Source of the DNA: Haladaptatus sp. R4 | GTDB taxonomy: Archaea > Halobacteriota > Halobacteria > Halobacteriales > Haladaptataceae | Length of the DNA stretch: 64,000 bases | Direction: 5' to 3' | Assembly (NCBI RefSeq): GCF_001625445.1 | Contig: NZ_LWHG01000031.1 | Location: 1 to 64,000, forward strand | Shown: positions 52,968 through 62,284 of the stretch, in pieces | Layout of the letters: every line of letters starts with the position of its first letter | Numbering within the stretch: position 1 is the first letter of the stretch | Position numbers and translations under genes: made by a program | The notes under the pieces: model-generated | Seen by the model: the letters and a program-made list of their open reading frames with translations, nothing else | Told to the model about the DNA's origin: nothing | The model's database searches: none

Positions 52968-53064
52968 TTTTCACACGATTTGTCTTTCAGCGGTCGGTTC
53001 TCCCTTTCCCTCAAAATCGGCCGGTGCCATCCGACTTATTCCCCTTGCACCGGTAGAACCGTGC

Positions 53065-53748
53065 ATGCCATCCGCATTGTTCGTGGTGAGCGAGGAGGGA
53101 TATTGGGGAGAGGAGTGCATCGAACCGCTGCAAACGCTGGACGGGGCTGGTGTCGAGATAACGGTCACGACGCCGAGCGGGGGAAAACCCGTGGTCGATG
53201 AGCGATCCGTCGACCCCGAGAACGTGGGCGAAGAAACCGCAGAGCGTGTTCGGGAAGCCGACGAAACGGACCCGCGACTGCAGGACCCGGTTCCGCTGGC
53301 GACGACGAGCGTCGAGGAATACGATGTCGTCGTCTTCCCCGGTGGGCACGGGACGGAGTGGGACGTAAATCAGGACAAGCACGCCCGAAACCTGCTCCGT
53401 GATGCGGTCGAAACGGGCGATACGAAAGCACTCGTCGTCTGTCACGCCGTTGGCTTGCTGGCGTTCACTCGTGACAGTGACGGAGGCTTCCTCGTGGACG
53501 GACGAAACGTCACCGGGTTCCCGAACGAGTGGGAGGAGGGAATCGTCGATGACGACGACTGCATGCCGGACGGACGAAAACTACCGTACTGGGTCGAGGA
53601 CGAAGTGAAAGCGGCGGGTGGAACGTGGGACGCCGAACTCGACGCCGAAACCAGCGTACGAACCGACGGTGATTTACTCACCGCACGTGGTCCGGGGTCG
53701 TCGCATGCGGCGGCGACGACGCTCCTCTCCGCACTCGATGTCGAATGA
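53065..53748 (+). CDS. DJ-1/PfpI family protein (type 1 glutamine amidotransferase-like)
   Basis: 227 residues. MPSALFVVSEEGYWGEECIE opens the fold, YDVVVFPGGHGTEWDVNQDK follows, and the nucleophile elbow is ALVVCHAVGLLAFTR with the conserved Cys. FLVDGRNVTGFPNEWEEG and LPYWVEDEVKAAGGTWD are typical of the Hsp31/YhbO-like DJ-1 branch, which act as glyoxalase III, deglycase or chaperone. It is cytoplasmic with no signal peptide. It is a single gene between the tRNA repeats and a small membrane protein. The exact activity is not predictable. Confidence 0.9.
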   Translation: MPSALFVVSEEGYWGEECIEPLQTLDGAGVEITVTTPSGGKPVVDERSVDPENVGEETAERVREADETDPRLQDPVPLATTSVEEYDVVVFPGGHGTEWDVNQDKHARNLLRDAVETGDTKALVVCHAVGLLAFTRDSDGGFLVDGRNVTGFPNEWEEGIVDDDDCMPDGRKLPYWVEDEVKAAGGTWDAELDAETSVRTDGDLLTARGPGSSHAAATTLLSALDVE

Positions 53749-53800
53749 TCCCGATGCGAAGCGGGTGATTTATACTTGACTCGTTCCCAGTTGGCACGAG

Positions 53801-54073
53801 ATGCTAGGGACGCGCGGCGTGTTGGCGGTGGTGGCAGGGGTAGTCATGATAATTGCCATCCCCGTTCTACGCTCCGGACGCCGGTCGACGGGCCTGTGGT
53901 TACTGACCATCGCGTTTTTTATCGCCACCCTCTGGTCCGCCCTCAGTCTCGCATGGACTCGGGATCATTCCGGGATGCTTTCGTTCCAATCGTATTTTAT
54001 GCTAGCGACGACCGCAGTTGCTGGGACGATCTATTATGGGATGCTTGCTAGAGAAGTAAGCGCTGAACATTAA
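53801..54073 (+). CDS. Small membrane protein, unknown function
   Basis: 90 residues with three predicted helices: MLGTRGVLAVVAGVVMIIAI, WLLTIAFFIATLWSALSLA, and YFMLATTAVAGTIYYGMLA. The C-terminus is short and polar. I recognise no family. It lies 52 bp after the DJ-1 gene and before the promoter of the peptide importer. Confidence 0.6.
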   Translation: MLGTRGVLAVVAGVVMIIAIPVLRSGRRSTGLWLLTIAFFIATLWSALSLAWTRDHSGMLSFQSYFMLATTAVAGTIYYGMLAREVSAEH

Positions 54074-54178
54074 TTTTATTTATTTTGTGATAGAATACGA
54101 TAGAAACTCCTTACTAGTTTTATTGCGTTAATTGCTTCTATGAAGTCTGAACGACTAAATGCTTATGCTAACCAGTAA

Positions 54179-54187
54179 CTTTAAATA
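54179..54187 (+). promoter_or_regulatory. TATA box of the peptide ABC operon
   Basis: CTTTAAATACAT has its TATA core at 54179-54187, 22-30 bp before the ATG of the SBP gene. This spacing predicts a leaderless mRNA. Confidence 0.6.
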
Positions 54188-54208
54188 CATCTTCTACAAG
54201 TCTTTGGT

Positions 54209-56263
54209 ATGCCACGGCGACGCAACCGAAGTGGTGCAGATGATAGCCGACGGAAGTTTCTGAAGGCGAGTGGGGCGGGTGCTATTGCTCTCTCCCTTGC
54301 GGGCTGTTCCGGTAACAGTGGAGACAGCAAAACTTCTTCCGACACGTCGACAGGGAACGGGGAAACCGAAACGACGAACGAACCGAGTCAGAACACTCTT
54401 TCTCCGGACGATATCGAACCGGGTGGAACGCTCCGGTACGGGATGGATACCGCGCCGGACAGTCCGAACATCATGCTGGCGGGCAGCGTGTATTCCGCAG
54501 TTGCGCTGGACCCCGTGTACGACTACGGTGTCGTACAGGACCCGGTCACGTTCGAAATGAAACCGGAGGTCTTCACCGATTGGACCCTGAAGAATGCGGA
54601 GAAGGACAAACCGGATGTTTACGTCAAAGCCCGAAAAGACGGCTTGAAATGGAACGACGGTGAGGAGTTCAAGATGGAGGACATCTTGTTCTCCTACCAG
54701 TTCCAGCTCGACAACAAGCCCGGTCAGTGGTCCGTCTGGAACTACTTCGACAAGATCGAGGAAGCGAAAAACGACTGGGACTTTCACATCAAACTGTCCC
54801 AGCAGGTTGGGACGTGGGACTCGGACGTCGTCGGCGGCGCTCCCATCATTCCCAAGCACAAGTGGGAGGGTGTCGATTACAAGAACTACGACCCGACGAA
54901 GGCGAACGACGAGGGTCCGGTCGGAACCGGGCCGGGTAAGCTGGTCAAATGGAACGCGGACACCTCGATGCAGATTAAGTTCCGCCGCGATTACATCGAG
55001 AACGAGTACGCGCTCAACAACCTCGACTGGAAGAAAGAGAGCAAGACGCTCATTCACGGCGGTCCGTTCCTCGACGGCGTGAACTTCAAGGTGTACGGCG
55101 GAACGTCGGCGATGACGCAGGCCTTCTTGCACGACAAAATCGACACGCACTACGGCAGCATGGAATCCTCGAAGATTCCGAAAGTCAAGAAGATGGACGG
55201 CACCGGTCTCGTCAAGGGATACGACAGCGGGTTTTCGTACTGTGGTTTCAACTGCCGCCGCTCGCCGCTCGACGACGTCGCCCTCCGGCAGGCGATGGCG
55301 TTCATGTTCGACGATTACTACTGGACGACCAAACTGCACGGCGGATACGTCCTCAAAGGCGATTACGCCCAGTCTCCGGGATACAAAGGTGTGCGTCCCG
55401 AGACCGTGTACGATGGCGAACTGCTCAAGGACCCCCGCACCAACGCGTTCGACTTCCGCGCGGAGAAAGGCAAGAAGCCGGACGTCGAAGGTGTTCGCAA
55501 GTTCCTGACGGACGGAAACGTCATCGACGGATCGAAAGGCACGTTCGTCGGGAAGAAGTTCCCCGGATCGTTCTCGGGCGTCAAAGCGAGCCAGTCGAAG
55601 GCGAAGTACAAGTACACGTTCGGTCCGGTCAAATCGGACGTTCTCAAGAATTCGGATGCCGACGTGACGAAGGAGATTCGGGTCGACGGCAAGACCATCA
55701 CGGAGATGATGGGCGACGGTGGCATCACCCTCCTCATCGACCCGCCGGGAGAACAGCCCAAGATCGCGAAAGGGATCAACCGCTGGAAGAACAACCTGCA
55801 TCAACTCGGTATCCCGGCCCACACCGAATCGATCTCGTTCAACACCATGTCGGGTAAGGTGTACCAGGAGGAGGACTTCGACGTGTACCCGATGGGCTGG
55901 GGCGGAACCAGTGCGTACGGAACGTCGCTTCACTCGTTCTTCTACTCCGGAAATTCGGGAGACGACACCGACAAGTTCGCCTACAACTCCACCGGGTACG
56001 GTGTGGCGGGCGGAAGCGCGGACAAGCTTCTCGAAAAGGCGTACACGGAGACCGACCCCGACAAGCGGTCCAAGAAGTACGCGAAGGCGATGGAGAAGAT
56101 CTACCTCGACATGCCCTACATGGTCCAGTCCTATGACAAATACCGCTGGCCGGTCAACTCGAAGAAGTTCGGCGGGTTCGTGAAGAACATCGTCGACCCG
56201 GCATATGCGAACTGGGACGCGGAGTACAGCAGCATCTACCTGAAAGAGAACCTGAAGCAGTAA
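54209..56263 (+). CDS. Peptide ABC transporter substrate-binding lipoprotein (SBP family 5)
   Basis: 684-residue Tat lipoprotein: DDSRRKFLKASGAGAIALSL and lipobox LAGC with Cys33, followed by a Ser/Thr/Gly/Glu linker. It is a family 5 solute-binding protein (RKDGLKWNDGEEFKMEDILF, GGAPIIPKHKWEGVDYKNYD, FRRDYIENEYALNNLDWKKE and DMPYMVQSYDKYRWPVNSKK). At 684 residues it is longer than typical DppA (about 540), mainly through Lys-rich insertions around 380-480. It leads an operon of two permeases and two ATPases and probably binds peptides. A terminator-like hairpin follows, which would raise its level over the membrane genes. Confidence 0.92.
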   Translation: MPRRRNRSGADDSRRKFLKASGAGAIALSLAGCSGNSGDSKTSSDTSTGNGETETTNEPSQNTLSPDDIEPGGTLRYGMDTAPDSPNIMLAGSVYSAVALDPVYDYGVVQDPVTFEMKPEVFTDWTLKNAEKDKPDVYVKARKDGLKWNDGEEFKMEDILFSYQFQLDNKPGQWSVWNYFDKIEEAKNDWDFHIKLSQQVGTWDSDVVGGAPIIPKHKWEGVDYKNYDPTKANDEGPVGTGPGKLVKWNADTSMQIKFRRDYIENEYALNNLDWKKESKTLIHGGPFLDGVNFKVYGGTSAMTQAFLHDKIDTHYGSMESSKIPKVKKMDGTGLVKGYDSGFSYCGFNCRRSPLDDVALRQAMAFMFDDYYWTTKLHGGYVLKGDYAQSPGYKGVRPETVYDGELLKDPRTNAFDFRAEKGKKPDVEGVRKFLTDGNVIDGSKGTFVGKKFPGSFSGVKASQSKAKYKYTFGPVKSDVLKNSDADVTKEIRVDGKTITEMMGDGGITLLIDPPGEQPKIAKGINRWKNNLHQLGIPAHTESISFNTMSGKVYQEEDFDVYPMGWGGTSAYGTSLHSFFYSGNSGDDTDKFAYNSTGYGVAGGSADKLLEKAYTETDPDKRSKKYAKAMEKIYLDMPYMVQSYDKYRWPVNSKKFGGFVKNIVDPAYANWDAEYSSIYLKENLKQ

Positions 56264-56274
56264 TCGCGCTTTCG

Positions 56275-56295
56275 AACCCTTTCGAGTGGGTTTTT
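56275..56295 (+). terminator. Hairpin with T-run after SBP gene
   Basis: AACCC-N8-GGGTT followed by TTT (56275-56295), 12 bp past the SBP stop. The permease genes continue on the same strand 150 bp later, so it may act as a partial terminator or an RNA-stabilising hairpin. Confidence 0.45.
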
Positions 56296-56447
56296 CGCGG
56301 TACGGCAGTGGGAATCGGTGGTTGAATTTACTCCGTGATCGATGCGAAAATCATCACATTGATAATGAAGGTATTCCATGAATGACATGGATACACACAA
56401 ATAAACGAAATGGTAAACAGTATGTCGAAATCAACGGACGGTAGAGT

Positions 56448-57434
56448 ATGACAAAGATCAGCACCCGCTATCTCGCGAAGCGATTGGTCGTCTCGTATCT
56501 GACGCTACTCGTCATCATGACGATCATATTCTTGCTCATTCACAGCATGCCCGGGTCGATCATTTCGAGCATGATCACTCCGAAAATGAAACCCGCGCAA
56601 ATCGACCGTATCAGACAACAGTGGGGACTGAACCAACCGCTGTGGAAACAGTACCTTCACTACATGGTCAACTACCAGACGGGCAACTTTGGCCGGTCGC
56701 CGACGAAGCACGTCGCCGTTTGGGACGTCATTATCCGACGGTTCCCGCGAACGATCATCCTGTTCGGTGCCGGGTTCATCACCGCGTACACCGTCGGCCC
56801 GCTCGTCGGAATGTATCTGGGTTGGTGGCGAGGGTCGAACAAGGACAAGACCATCTACACGTCCGGTCTCTTCATGTACTCGATGCCCGCGTTCTGGATC
56901 GCGTGGCTGTTCATCTGGGTGTTCAACTACAAACTGGACCTGCTGAAAAGCGCGTACATGATCGATCAATTCGGGGTGTCGAATTGGACGCCGTTCTTGG
57001 CGATGTCGAACATCCTCTCTCACATCGCGTTACCGCTCTTCAGCATCGCGTTCGTCGGATGGGTCGGTTCCATGCTCGTCATGCGACCGTCGATGAACAA
57101 CGTCACCGGGGAGGACTACGTGTTCCTCGCGCGAGCGAAGGGACTCAGCGAACGTACCGTAATGATGAAACACGCGGCGCGGAACGCATTGATTCCGGTC
57201 GCAACGCAGGCTATCGTCGGCCTCGCGTTCCTCGTGGACGGGAGCGTCATCATCGAACAGGTGTTCAGTTGGCCCGGTATCGGGAAGCTACTGGTGAGTG
57301 CAGTGCAAGGAAGGGACTACCCGATCGCACAGGCGGCGTTCTTCATGACCGCGATACTCATCATCTCCATGCGACTGCTGACGGACGTCGCATACACCTT
57401 CCTCGACCCGCGGATCAAGTTTGGAGGGGACTAA
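56448..57434 (+). CDS. Peptide ABC transporter permease (DppB/OppB type)
   Basis: 328 residues with six helices. It has MPGSIISSMITPKMKPAQID, IRQQWGLNQPLWKQYLHYMV, the EAA loop EDYVFLARAKGLSERTVMMK (about residues 224-243), and VDGSVIIEQVFSWPGIGKLL, all typical of DppB-type channel subunits. It starts 184 bp after the SBP gene and is followed 3 bp later by the partner permease. Peptide specificity is inferred from the SBP family. Confidence 0.93.
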   Translation: MTKISTRYLAKRLVVSYLTLLVIMTIIFLLIHSMPGSIISSMITPKMKPAQIDRIRQQWGLNQPLWKQYLHYMVNYQTGNFGRSPTKHVAVWDVIIRRFPRTIILFGAGFITAYTVGPLVGMYLGWWRGSNKDKTIYTSGLFMYSMPAFWIAWLFIWVFNYKLDLLKSAYMIDQFGVSNWTPFLAMSNILSHIALPLFSIAFVGWVGSMLVMRPSMNNVTGEDYVFLARAKGLSERTVMMKHAARNALIPVATQAIVGLAFLVDGSVIIEQVFSWPGIGKLLVSAVQGRDYPIAQAAFFMTAILIISMRLLTDVAYTFLDPRIKFGGD

Positions 57435-57437
57435 CGA

Positions 57438-58394
57438 ATGTCAACACAATCCGAAAACGCTTCAACGACAAGTACGCTCAAAGAGCAGTGGAAACCGCGA
57501 ATCGAACGATTTCGACGGGGGTGGAGCCGATATACGCAGCACAAGATGGGCGTCATCGGACTCATCATTCTCGTCGTGTACATCCTGTGGGCGCTCTTCC
57601 CGTCGGTATTCGCTCCACATTCGCTCGACTGGCGAGCCTTCACGGGGACGGATCAGTACGCTCGCATCTCGCTTCAACAGCAGCAGCAATTACCGTATCC
57701 CCCTGTCTTCGGCGATCCGTTTTTCGCACCGTTCGGAACGACCGACGATGGGGTAGGTGTTCTGACACTGTTGATTTACTCGACGAAAACTGCACTGTAT
57801 ATCGGGTTCGCCGCGGGATTGCTCTCCAGTCTCGTCGGCGTCCCACTCGGTCTCATCAGCGGGTTTTACGGTGACACCTGGATCGACGAAGCCATCCAGC
57901 GCATCGTGGACGTGATGTACGGGTTGCCGTTCCTCCCGTTCCTCATCGTTCTCGTCGCCGTCAACGGCGTCAACACGACGAACATCATCATCGGCATCGC
58001 GGTCACCTCGTGGCTCAACAACTGCATCCTCATTCGCGGGGAGACGTTGTCGCTCAAGGAACGGGCGTACATCGAGTCGGCGCGCGTCGCGGGGGCGAGC
58101 GACACGCGAATCGTGTTTCGGCACATCCTGCCGAACGTTATCCCACTCGCGTTCGTGTTCCTCGCCCAGGACGCGGCGGGCGCGATCCTCGCACAGGCAT
58201 CGCTCGCATTCCTCGGGTACGCCCCAACCAATACACACTCGTGGGGGGTAATGCTCGAAAACGTCCAAGCCAACGGTCACATCTTCGACGCACCGTGGTG
58301 GCTCATCCCGCCGGGGCTAGCCATCACGTCCCTCGCAGCAGCGTTCTACTTCATCGGATTCTCGGTGGAGGACCTCGCCAACCCACAGGAGTAA
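57438..58394 (+). CDS. Peptide ABC transporter permease (DppC/OppC type)
   Basis: 318 residues. The N-terminal helix follows RGWSRYTQHKMGVIGLIILV, a short DUF4129-unlike periplasmic loop contains FGTTDDGVGVLTLLIYSTKT, and the EAA loop is ERAYIESARVAGASDTRIVF. PWWLIPPGLAITSLAAAFYF and the terminal GFSVEDLANPQE are standard for DppC/OppC. It forms the channel with the DppB-type protein. It begins 3 bp after dppB and ends 3 bp before the first ATPase gene. Confidence 0.93.
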   Translation: MSTQSENASTTSTLKEQWKPRIERFRRGWSRYTQHKMGVIGLIILVVYILWALFPSVFAPHSLDWRAFTGTDQYARISLQQQQQLPYPPVFGDPFFAPFGTTDDGVGVLTLLIYSTKTALYIGFAAGLLSSLVGVPLGLISGFYGDTWIDEAIQRIVDVMYGLPFLPFLIVLVAVNGVNTTNIIIGIAVTSWLNNCILIRGETLSLKERAYIESARVAGASDTRIVFRHILPNVIPLAFVFLAQDAAGAILAQASLAFLGYAPTNTHSWGVMLENVQANGHIFDAPWWLIPPGLAITSLAAAFYFIGFSVEDLANPQE

Positions 58395-58397
58395 CTC

Positions 58398-59549
58398 ATG
58401 TCACTGCTAGAAGTCAACGATCTATCGGTTCGCTACGACGCCGGGGACAAGCAGGTCCACGCCGTCGATGGCGTCAGCTTTAGCATCGAACACGGCGAGA
58501 CGTACGGTCTCGTCGGTGAATCAGGGTGTGGGAAAACCACGCTGTCGAAGTCGCTGATGCACCTGCTCGATTCGAACGGGTACATCGAACGCGGCGAGAT
58601 TTGGTTCGACGGAACTCTCCCCGAATGGGAAGACGGGAACGGAAACGTCCGACGAGAGGTAATCGAGGACGACCGATACCCGGTTCGTGAGGACGGGATG
58701 ACCGACCTCGCACGACTGGATAACCAGCAAATCCGTGACGTTCGGTGGCGGAACATCGCGCTGATTCCACAGAGTGCGATGAATGCACTCAATCCGGTGT
58801 ACAAAGTCGGCGACCAAATCGTCGAAGCCATCCTGCGCCACGAACCGGAGATACCGGCGGAACAAGCACACGAACGGGCACGAGACCTCATTCAGCGGGT
58901 CGGCATCGACCCCGAGCGTGCGGACGACTACGCACACCAGTACAGTGGTGGCATGAAACAGCGTGCCGTCATCGCGATGGCGATGGCCTGCAACCCGGAC
59001 ATGCTCATCGCGGACGAACCGACGACCGCACTCGACGTCATTATCCAGGACCGAATCTTGGAGGAGTTGGAAACGCTCCAAGACGAGTTCGACGTCGCCA
59101 TCCTCGTCGTCAGTCACGACGTGAGCGTCATGGCCGAAATCTGTGACCAACTCGCGGTGATGTACGGCGGAAAGATCATGGAAAGCGGTCCGATGGATGA
59201 GGTACTAACGGAATCGGCGAACCCGTACACGCTCGGGCTGAAGAACTCGTTCCCGACGGTCGAAAAGGCGGACCAGGACCTCGTCTCCATTCCCGGGTCG
59301 CCGCCGACGTTGCTCGACCCGACCGACGGCTGTCGGTTCGCGTCTCGGTGTCCGTTCGTCGTGGACGAATGCCGTTCGGCACACCCGCCGATGTACGACG
59401 CAGAACGAGCGGAATCCGGAAAGAGAAGCGAAGCGAGTTCACCCCACGTCCATCGGTCGGCGTGCTATCGGGTTGACGAACTCGAAACGATCCGTACTGA
59501 AGCACGAAAGGAGGAAAAATGGCAACAGATCACGACGCAAACGCACTAA
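58398..59549 (+). CDS. Peptide ABC transporter ATPase (DppD/OppD type)
   Basis: 383 residues. Walker A is [13 protein letters not shown], the Q-loop region is [20 protein letters not shown], the signature is [20 protein letters not shown], and Walker B is [13 protein letters not shown]. The C-terminal oligopeptide-type region has [20 protein letters not shown], whose cysteines bind an Fe-S cluster or zinc in family members. It is one of two ATPases driving the importer. Its last 31 bp overlap the next gene. Confidence 0.94.
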   Translation: MSLLEVNDLSVRYDAGDKQVHAVDGVSFSIEHGETYGLVGESGCGKTTLSKSLMHLLDSNGYIERGEIWFDGTLPEWEDGNGNVRREVIEDDRYPVREDGMTDLARLDNQQIRDVRWRNIALIPQSAMNALNPVYKVGDQIVEAILRHEPEIPAEQAHERARDLIQRVGIDPERADDYAHQYSGGMKQRAVIAMAMACNPDMLIADEPTTALDVIIQDRILEELETLQDEFDVAILVVSHDVSVMAEICDQLAVMYGGKIMESGPMDEVLTESANPYTLGLKNSFPTVEKADQDLVSIPGSPPTLLDPTDGCRFASRCPFVVDECRSAHPPMYDAERAESGKRSEASSPHVHRSACYRVDELETIRTEARKEEKWQQITTQTH

Positions 59550-60919
59550 CCGAAACGGACCACGACGGAGATGCACTAGTAGAGATTCAAAACGTCTCGA
59601 AACTGTTCGGCCTCTCACAGGGTGTCATCGACCAACTGCTCGGTCGAGAGCTCCAACCCGTTCGGGCAGTACAGAACGTCGATCTGAATATCAACAAAGG
59701 CGATATCATGGGTATCGCCGGTGAATCCGGGTGTGGGAAGACCACGCTCGGGAAACTACTGGTCAAGCTGTACGACCCGACCGAGGGACGGATCATGTTC
59801 GACGGGCGGGATATGAGTGAACTGGCTCGGGAGGACAAGAAGGTGTTCCGCCAGCGCGTCCAGATGATCTTTCAGGACCCGTTCGAGAGCTTGAACCCGC
59901 GAATGACTGTGTTTCAGTCGGTCGTCGAACCGCTCAAAATCAACGATATCGGGGACGGCTATCAGGACCGGCGCGAGCGGGTCGTTCAGGTGTTGAACGA
60001 CGTCGGACTCTCGCCCGCGGAAGCCTACCTGAACGAGTTCCCGAAGGAACTGTCCGGTGGCGAGCGCCAGCGCGTCGCTATCGCGCGTGCGCTCGTCGTG
60101 AATCCCGATTTCATCGTCTGTGACGAACCCGTCTCGATGCTCGACGTTTCCATCCGGGCGGGTGTGCTGAACCTGATGAAGGAGCTACAGGAAGAGTACG
60201 GATTGACGTACGTGTTCATCAGTCACGACCTCTCGCTGATTCGGTACATGTGTGATCGAACCGCGATCATGTATCTCGGTGGAATCGTCGAACAGGGACC
60301 AACCGACGAGGTGGTGAACGATCCCAAACATCCGTACACCGAAGCCCTCTTCGATGCTGTGCCGGAGATCGAGCCCGAAACACAACGTCAGCGGGCGAAC
60401 GTCACCGGCGAGGTTCCGAACCCCAGAAACCCACCGACTGGCTGTCGATTCCACCCCCGCTGCTCGAAGATCATCCCGCCCGAGGACTGGACGGGAAGTC
60501 AAGAGGCGTTCCGGCGTGGTTTCAGTTTCAAACATCGAGTTCGAGCGGGAGACGTCTCGGCCGAGGACATCGACGAACGACACGCGGAGCAGCGAGACGC
60601 GGTAGACCGAATCCTCGAAGTCGGTCTTGCACTCGAACTGCCCGAGGAACACCAACTACCCGGTGAGGAGGCTGGAGCGGTGACTCTCAGCGCTCTCGAC
60701 ATGCCACGACAGGCCGAAAACGCGCTTCGGTCCGCCACGCGGGACCTCCTCGACGGCAACGAGGAAGACGCGATGGAGCAACTCGACCGGCAGTTCAACA
60801 CCATCTGTGAACGGGAGGTCCCGCAACTCCACGAGTCCGGGGACCAAGTCAGTGCGTGTCATCTGTACGATTCATCGACACCGAACACGGAACCCATCAC
60901 GCCGGACGCTTCCGACTGA
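59519..60919 (+). CDS. Peptide ABC transporter ATPase (DppF/OppF type) with C-terminal extension
   Basis: 466 residues. Walker A is [12 protein letters not shown], the Q-loop is MIFQDPFESLNPRMTVFQSV, the signature is LSGGERQRVAIARALVVNPD, and Walker B is FIVCDEPVSMLDV. The oligopeptide-type C-terminus GCRFHPRCSKIIPPEDW ends near residue 325. About 130 extra acidic residues follow (EVGLALELPEEHQLPGEEAG and REVPQLHESGDQ), longer than in bacterial DppF. The ATG at 59519 has GGAGG 5 bp upstream and lies inside the DppD gene. It is the last gene of the importer. Confidence 0.92.
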   Translation: MATDHDANALTETDHDGDALVEIQNVSKLFGLSQGVIDQLLGRELQPVRAVQNVDLNINKGDIMGIAGESGCGKTTLGKLLVKLYDPTEGRIMFDGRDMSELAREDKKVFRQRVQMIFQDPFESLNPRMTVFQSVVEPLKINDIGDGYQDRRERVVQVLNDVGLSPAEAYLNEFPKELSGGERQRVAIARALVVNPDFIVCDEPVSMLDVSIRAGVLNLMKELQEEYGLTYVFISHDLSLIRYMCDRTAIMYLGGIVEQGPTDEVVNDPKHPYTEALFDAVPEIEPETQRQRANVTGEVPNPRNPPTGCRFHPRCSKIIPPEDWTGSQEAFRRGFSFKHRVRAGDVSAEDIDERHAEQRDAVDRILEVGLALELPEEHQLPGEEAGAVTLSALDMPRQAENALRSATRDLLDGNEEDAMEQLDRQFNTICEREVPQLHESGDQVSACHLYDSSTPNTEPITPDASD

Positions 60920-60991
60920 TCCCGACCCTCTTCTCGAAGCCATCCTGTTAGAAAACTTTACATCGGACACATCCATAGCAAATGTCACCGA

Positions 60992-61477
60992 ATGTCAAAT
61001 TCGAACCTCCGTTCTGCGCTTACACCAAACCAACCCCTCCTCGTCGCCGCTGTCGTCCTCGTCGCGGTCATCACTACTTGGTTCTTCGTCCCGACCTTGC
61101 AGGGACACACCGCGGCGATGAACGTTCGATCTGCCAGCGTGACGACCGCCGATACCAGCGTGACCGCGGACGGATCGAACCTCGTGACGACACTGACGAT
61201 CCACAATCCGACACAGCGGGACATCGTGTTTTACGACGGTCTGATACACGTTTACGACGGAGAAACGCAGTTAACCGATGGGACGTCGACACCCTTCGAC
61301 GAGACGAACGTCCCCGCGAAGGAAACGGAGACGATTCGAATCAAAATGGACGCCGACCCCGATAGGGTTTCCCGGACGAGGCAAGCGGTGAAATCCGGGT
61401 CGATTTCGTTCACCGGATTCGTTCGCGGCCGGATCGGGGAGAAAAAGGTGCAGGTGTACGTACGCAACGAGGACTGA
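60992..61477 (+). CDS. Membrane-anchored protein with LEA/Ig-like domain
   Basis: 161 residues. An N-terminal helix (about 14-34, LLVAAVVLVAVITTWFFVPT) anchors a beta-rich outer domain with VTADGSNLVTTLTIHNPTQR, IVFYDGLIHVYDGETQLTDG and SISFTGFVRGRIGEKKVQVY. The alternation of strands resembles LEA-2/CARDB-like domains of haloarchaeal surface proteins. No family assignment beyond that. It begins a run of three small genes on the same strand after the peptide importer, with 3-bp spacing to the next. Confidence 0.65.
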   Translation: MSNSNLRSALTPNQPLLVAAVVLVAVITTWFFVPTLQGHTAAMNVRSASVTTADTSVTADGSNLVTTLTIHNPTQRDIVFYDGLIHVYDGETQLTDGTSTPFDETNVPAKETETIRIKMDADPDRVSRTRQAVKSGSISFTGFVRGRIGEKKVQVYVRNED

Positions 61478-61480
61478 ACG

Positions 61481-61960
61481 ATGACTGAACCAAAAACAGG
61501 GACGAACACGAAGTCGAGGACGACCGAATGGGCGACCGACGAGGGGAACGACTCCCCACTGGTTCGTACGCTTTCGACCGTCGGCAAAGGAATACTCACC
61601 GGTATTATCGGCGGGATGGCGGCGTTCACCTACACTCAGTCGAGCCTGATCACGTGGACGATAAACCCGCAGTATGTCCTCCTGTTGGTCGCATCGACGG
61701 GGGCTTTCGCACACCTCCTCGCGTACGATTTGCACGAGAGCATTCGTATCGGCATCGTCGCGTTCCTCTCCGGAGCGATCACGCTGACGCTGTCGTGGGT
61801 CGCGCCGCTCTTGTTGCTTCCATACTCCGGAACTGCGCGCGACCTGTTGTTACCGAGGCTGCTCGGAAACGCCCTCCGAGGCGTTCTTCTCGTCTACGTG
61901 GGGGTATTCCTCGGCGCATACCTGCTGACGCTGACGGTGGATGCGTACGTGACAGCTTGA
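61481..61960 (+). CDS. Membrane protein, unknown function
   Basis: 159 residues. A polar N-terminus (about 1-30) precedes four predicted helices, at about 36-52, 63-80, 88-112 and 128-153 (NALRGVLLVYVGVFLGAYLL). I recognise no family. It starts 3 bp after the LEA-like gene, so the two are likely coexpressed and may form one surface unit. Confidence 0.6.
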   Translation: MTEPKTGTNTKSRTTEWATDEGNDSPLVRTLSTVGKGILTGIIGGMAAFTYTQSSLITWTINPQYVLLLVASTGAFAHLLAYDLHESIRIGIVAFLSGAITLTLSWVAPLLLLPYSGTARDLLLPRLLGNALRGVLLVYVGVFLGAYLLTLTVDAYVTA

Positions 61961-62000
61961 AACCGTGACAGTTTTGATCCGTCCGTCGATACCAGTACCC

Positions 62001-62258
62001 GTGTCAAAAGACCTACCAACGCGGGAGCGCTCGGCCCGAGAGCGCGGGACCTTCGCAAAACACGCGGACGATCCGACGGTCGCAAGCTATCTCTCGTCCC
62101 TCTTTTTCCTCCTCTCGGTTCCGGTGCTCCTCCTCGTCACGTTCGTTGGTCATTCATACGGGCTGTACTCGTACGGAGCCATCGTTCCCGCCTTTGCAGG
62201 GCTTCTGTTCGTCGCGATCACGCTCGTCTTCGTCATCATGCACGTCCGAACCCGCTGA
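62001..62258 (+). CDS. Small two-span membrane protein
   Basis: 85 residues from GTG 62001 (MSKDLPTRERSARERGTFAK). A basic, acidic-charged N-terminus is followed by two helices, VASYLSSLFFLLSVPVLLLV and IVPAFAGLLFVAITLVFVIM. An open frame upstream to 61965 would add a Pro-rich extension without support. Function is unknown. It ends the plus-strand run and is convergent with the next four small genes. Confidence 0.55.
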   Translation: MSKDLPTRERSARERGTFAKHADDPTVASYLSSLFFLLSVPVLLLVTFVGHSYGLYSYGAIVPAFAGLLFVAITLVFVIMHVRTR

Positions 62259-62284
62259 CCCGAACGAACTGCCAGCGGCGGTAA

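Larger units (their letters stand above)
52437..52998 (+). repeat. Tandem duplication of the initiator tRNA region (2 x 281 bp)
   Basis: Unit 1 (52437-52717) and unit 2 (52718-52998) have the same order: ATCACAACCCTTAA, a 12-bp ACGGCAGTATGA box, an identical tRNA-iMet gene, a diverged spacer, and a tRNA-like 3' fragment ending CCCGCT. The tRNAs are identical, while the spacers have diverged by many substitutions. Confidence 0.8.

Noticed and set aside
54194-55933. 579-residue open frame antisense to the peptide SBP gene
   Set aside because: The sense gene has signal peptide, lipobox and family motifs; the antisense frame has none.
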